Source of the DNA: Saprospiraceae bacterium
GTDB taxonomy: Bacteria; Bacteroidota; Bacteroidia; Chitinophagales; Saprospiraceae
NCBI GenBank assembly: GCA_026129545.1
Contig: JAHCHX010000004.1
Span: forward strand, 124,001-188,000
Direction: 5' to 3'
Length of the DNA: 64,000 nucleotides
Notes under the pieces: generated by a model
Told to the model about the DNA's origin: nothing
The model's database searches: none
What the model saw: the letters and a program-made list of their open reading frames with translations, nothing else
Made by a program: the position numbers and the translations under genes
Shown here: positions 63,806 to 64,000 of the stretch, piece by piece
How the letters are laid out: each line of letters begins with the position of its first letter
How positions within the stretch are numbered: position 1 is the first letter of the stretch

Positions 63806-64000
63806 ATGAAAAGTTGCTACCTCGTTTCAATCATCTTTTGCCTAACCCTGCTCGCCACGCTCGCCCTCCGCGCCCAATGCCCCATAACGGTCTATGCAGG
63901 CGAAGATGTCTATCTCTGTGCGCCACCCACGCCCACTCAACTCAGCGGCAGCATCAGCGGCGATTACCTCAACTTTTTTTGGTCGCCCACTGCTGGCATG
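63806..64000 (+). CDS. Exported protein, N-terminal part (cut by window edge)
   Basis: 65 codons from the ATG at 63806 to the window edge, all open. Signal peptide MKSCYLVSIIFCLTLLATLA, cleavage near 23; then CPITVYAGEDVYLCAPPTPT, LSGSISGDYLNFFWSPTAGM. The 'WSPTAGM' stretch and two Cys are typical of the first Ig/PKD-like module of Bacteroidota surface proteins with T9SS C-terminal domains. It is probably a second large adhesin, but only its start is visible. Confidence 0.65.
   Translation, partial: MKSCYLVSIIFCLTLLATLALRAQCPITVYAGEDVYLCAPPTPTQLSGSISGDYLNFFWSPTAGM

Overview
The window comes from a GC-rich member of the Bacteroidota, probably near the Saprospiraceae/Chitinophagales. The evidence is: type IX secretion (T9SS) sorting domains (CDS at 13725 and 52297), a PorP/SprF protein, an OmpA/PD40 protein, promoters with the Bacteroidota -7 box TAnnTTTG, and many genes with no Shine-Dalgarno sequence. 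No tRNA, rRNA, CRISPR array or transposase gene was seen. The density of small repeats and inserted nuclease genes is striking.

Layout. 1-4673 (minus): an Fe-S membrane protein (cut by the edge) with an FAD oxidoreductase, an NfeD/SPFH membrane pair, and a lipoprotein with a formylglycine-generating-enzyme fold. 4797-10042 (minus): the ileS operon. It starts with a candidate ribosome-mediated attenuator (18-residue leader peptide with three consecutive Ile codons, then alternative hairpins and a terminator), continues with a DUF1016 nuclease gene, and ends with an ileS that carries an in-frame DUF559 endonuclease domain and two palindromic inserts. 10185-13185 (minus): metF and a TMTC-like GT-C membrane protein. 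13725-28094 (plus): mostly exported proteins (PDZ-T9SS protein, DUF5916 protein, DPP-IV peptidase, beta-barrel, Cys-containing small protein, B1-type metallo-beta-lactamase), a histidine kinase/LuxR response-regulator pair, and a dihaem cytochrome c. 28700-35667: a second DUF1016 gene next to a duplicated fragment of its neighbour, an MpaB-type oxygenase, a DinB-like protein, an alpha/beta hydrolase, a protoglobin, a DUF2024 protein and a Cys-rich MarR regulator. 35815-41442: an RsmI-like methyltransferase, scpA, a MerR regulator with its divergent Cys-rich target, and malQ.

41437-44584 is a compact AT-rich island encoding a complete three-gene ABC-3C-type conflict (defence) system. It lies between two perfect 65-bp copies of the 3' end of malQ, which looks like insertion of a small defence cassette at that gene end. 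44587-51866 holds a radical SAM protein of the Tes/MJ0619 type, an Lgt-like protein, a fused NMN adenylyltransferase/Nudix enzyme, a TolB-like exported protein, a polysaccharide deacetylase and gltX. 52000-64000 (plus) is a T9SS/adhesin cluster: a 2651-residue surface protein with a gliding-type C-terminal domain, PorP/SprF, an OmpA/PD40 protein, and the start of another exported protein.

At least four small repeat families are spread through the window: a ~105-bp repeat in six copies, a family built on ATCCTGTAAATCCTGTC (one copy in frame in malQ, another inside a 163-bp MITE-like element), TAATGACC blocks, and GC-rich palindromes coding in frame in ileS.
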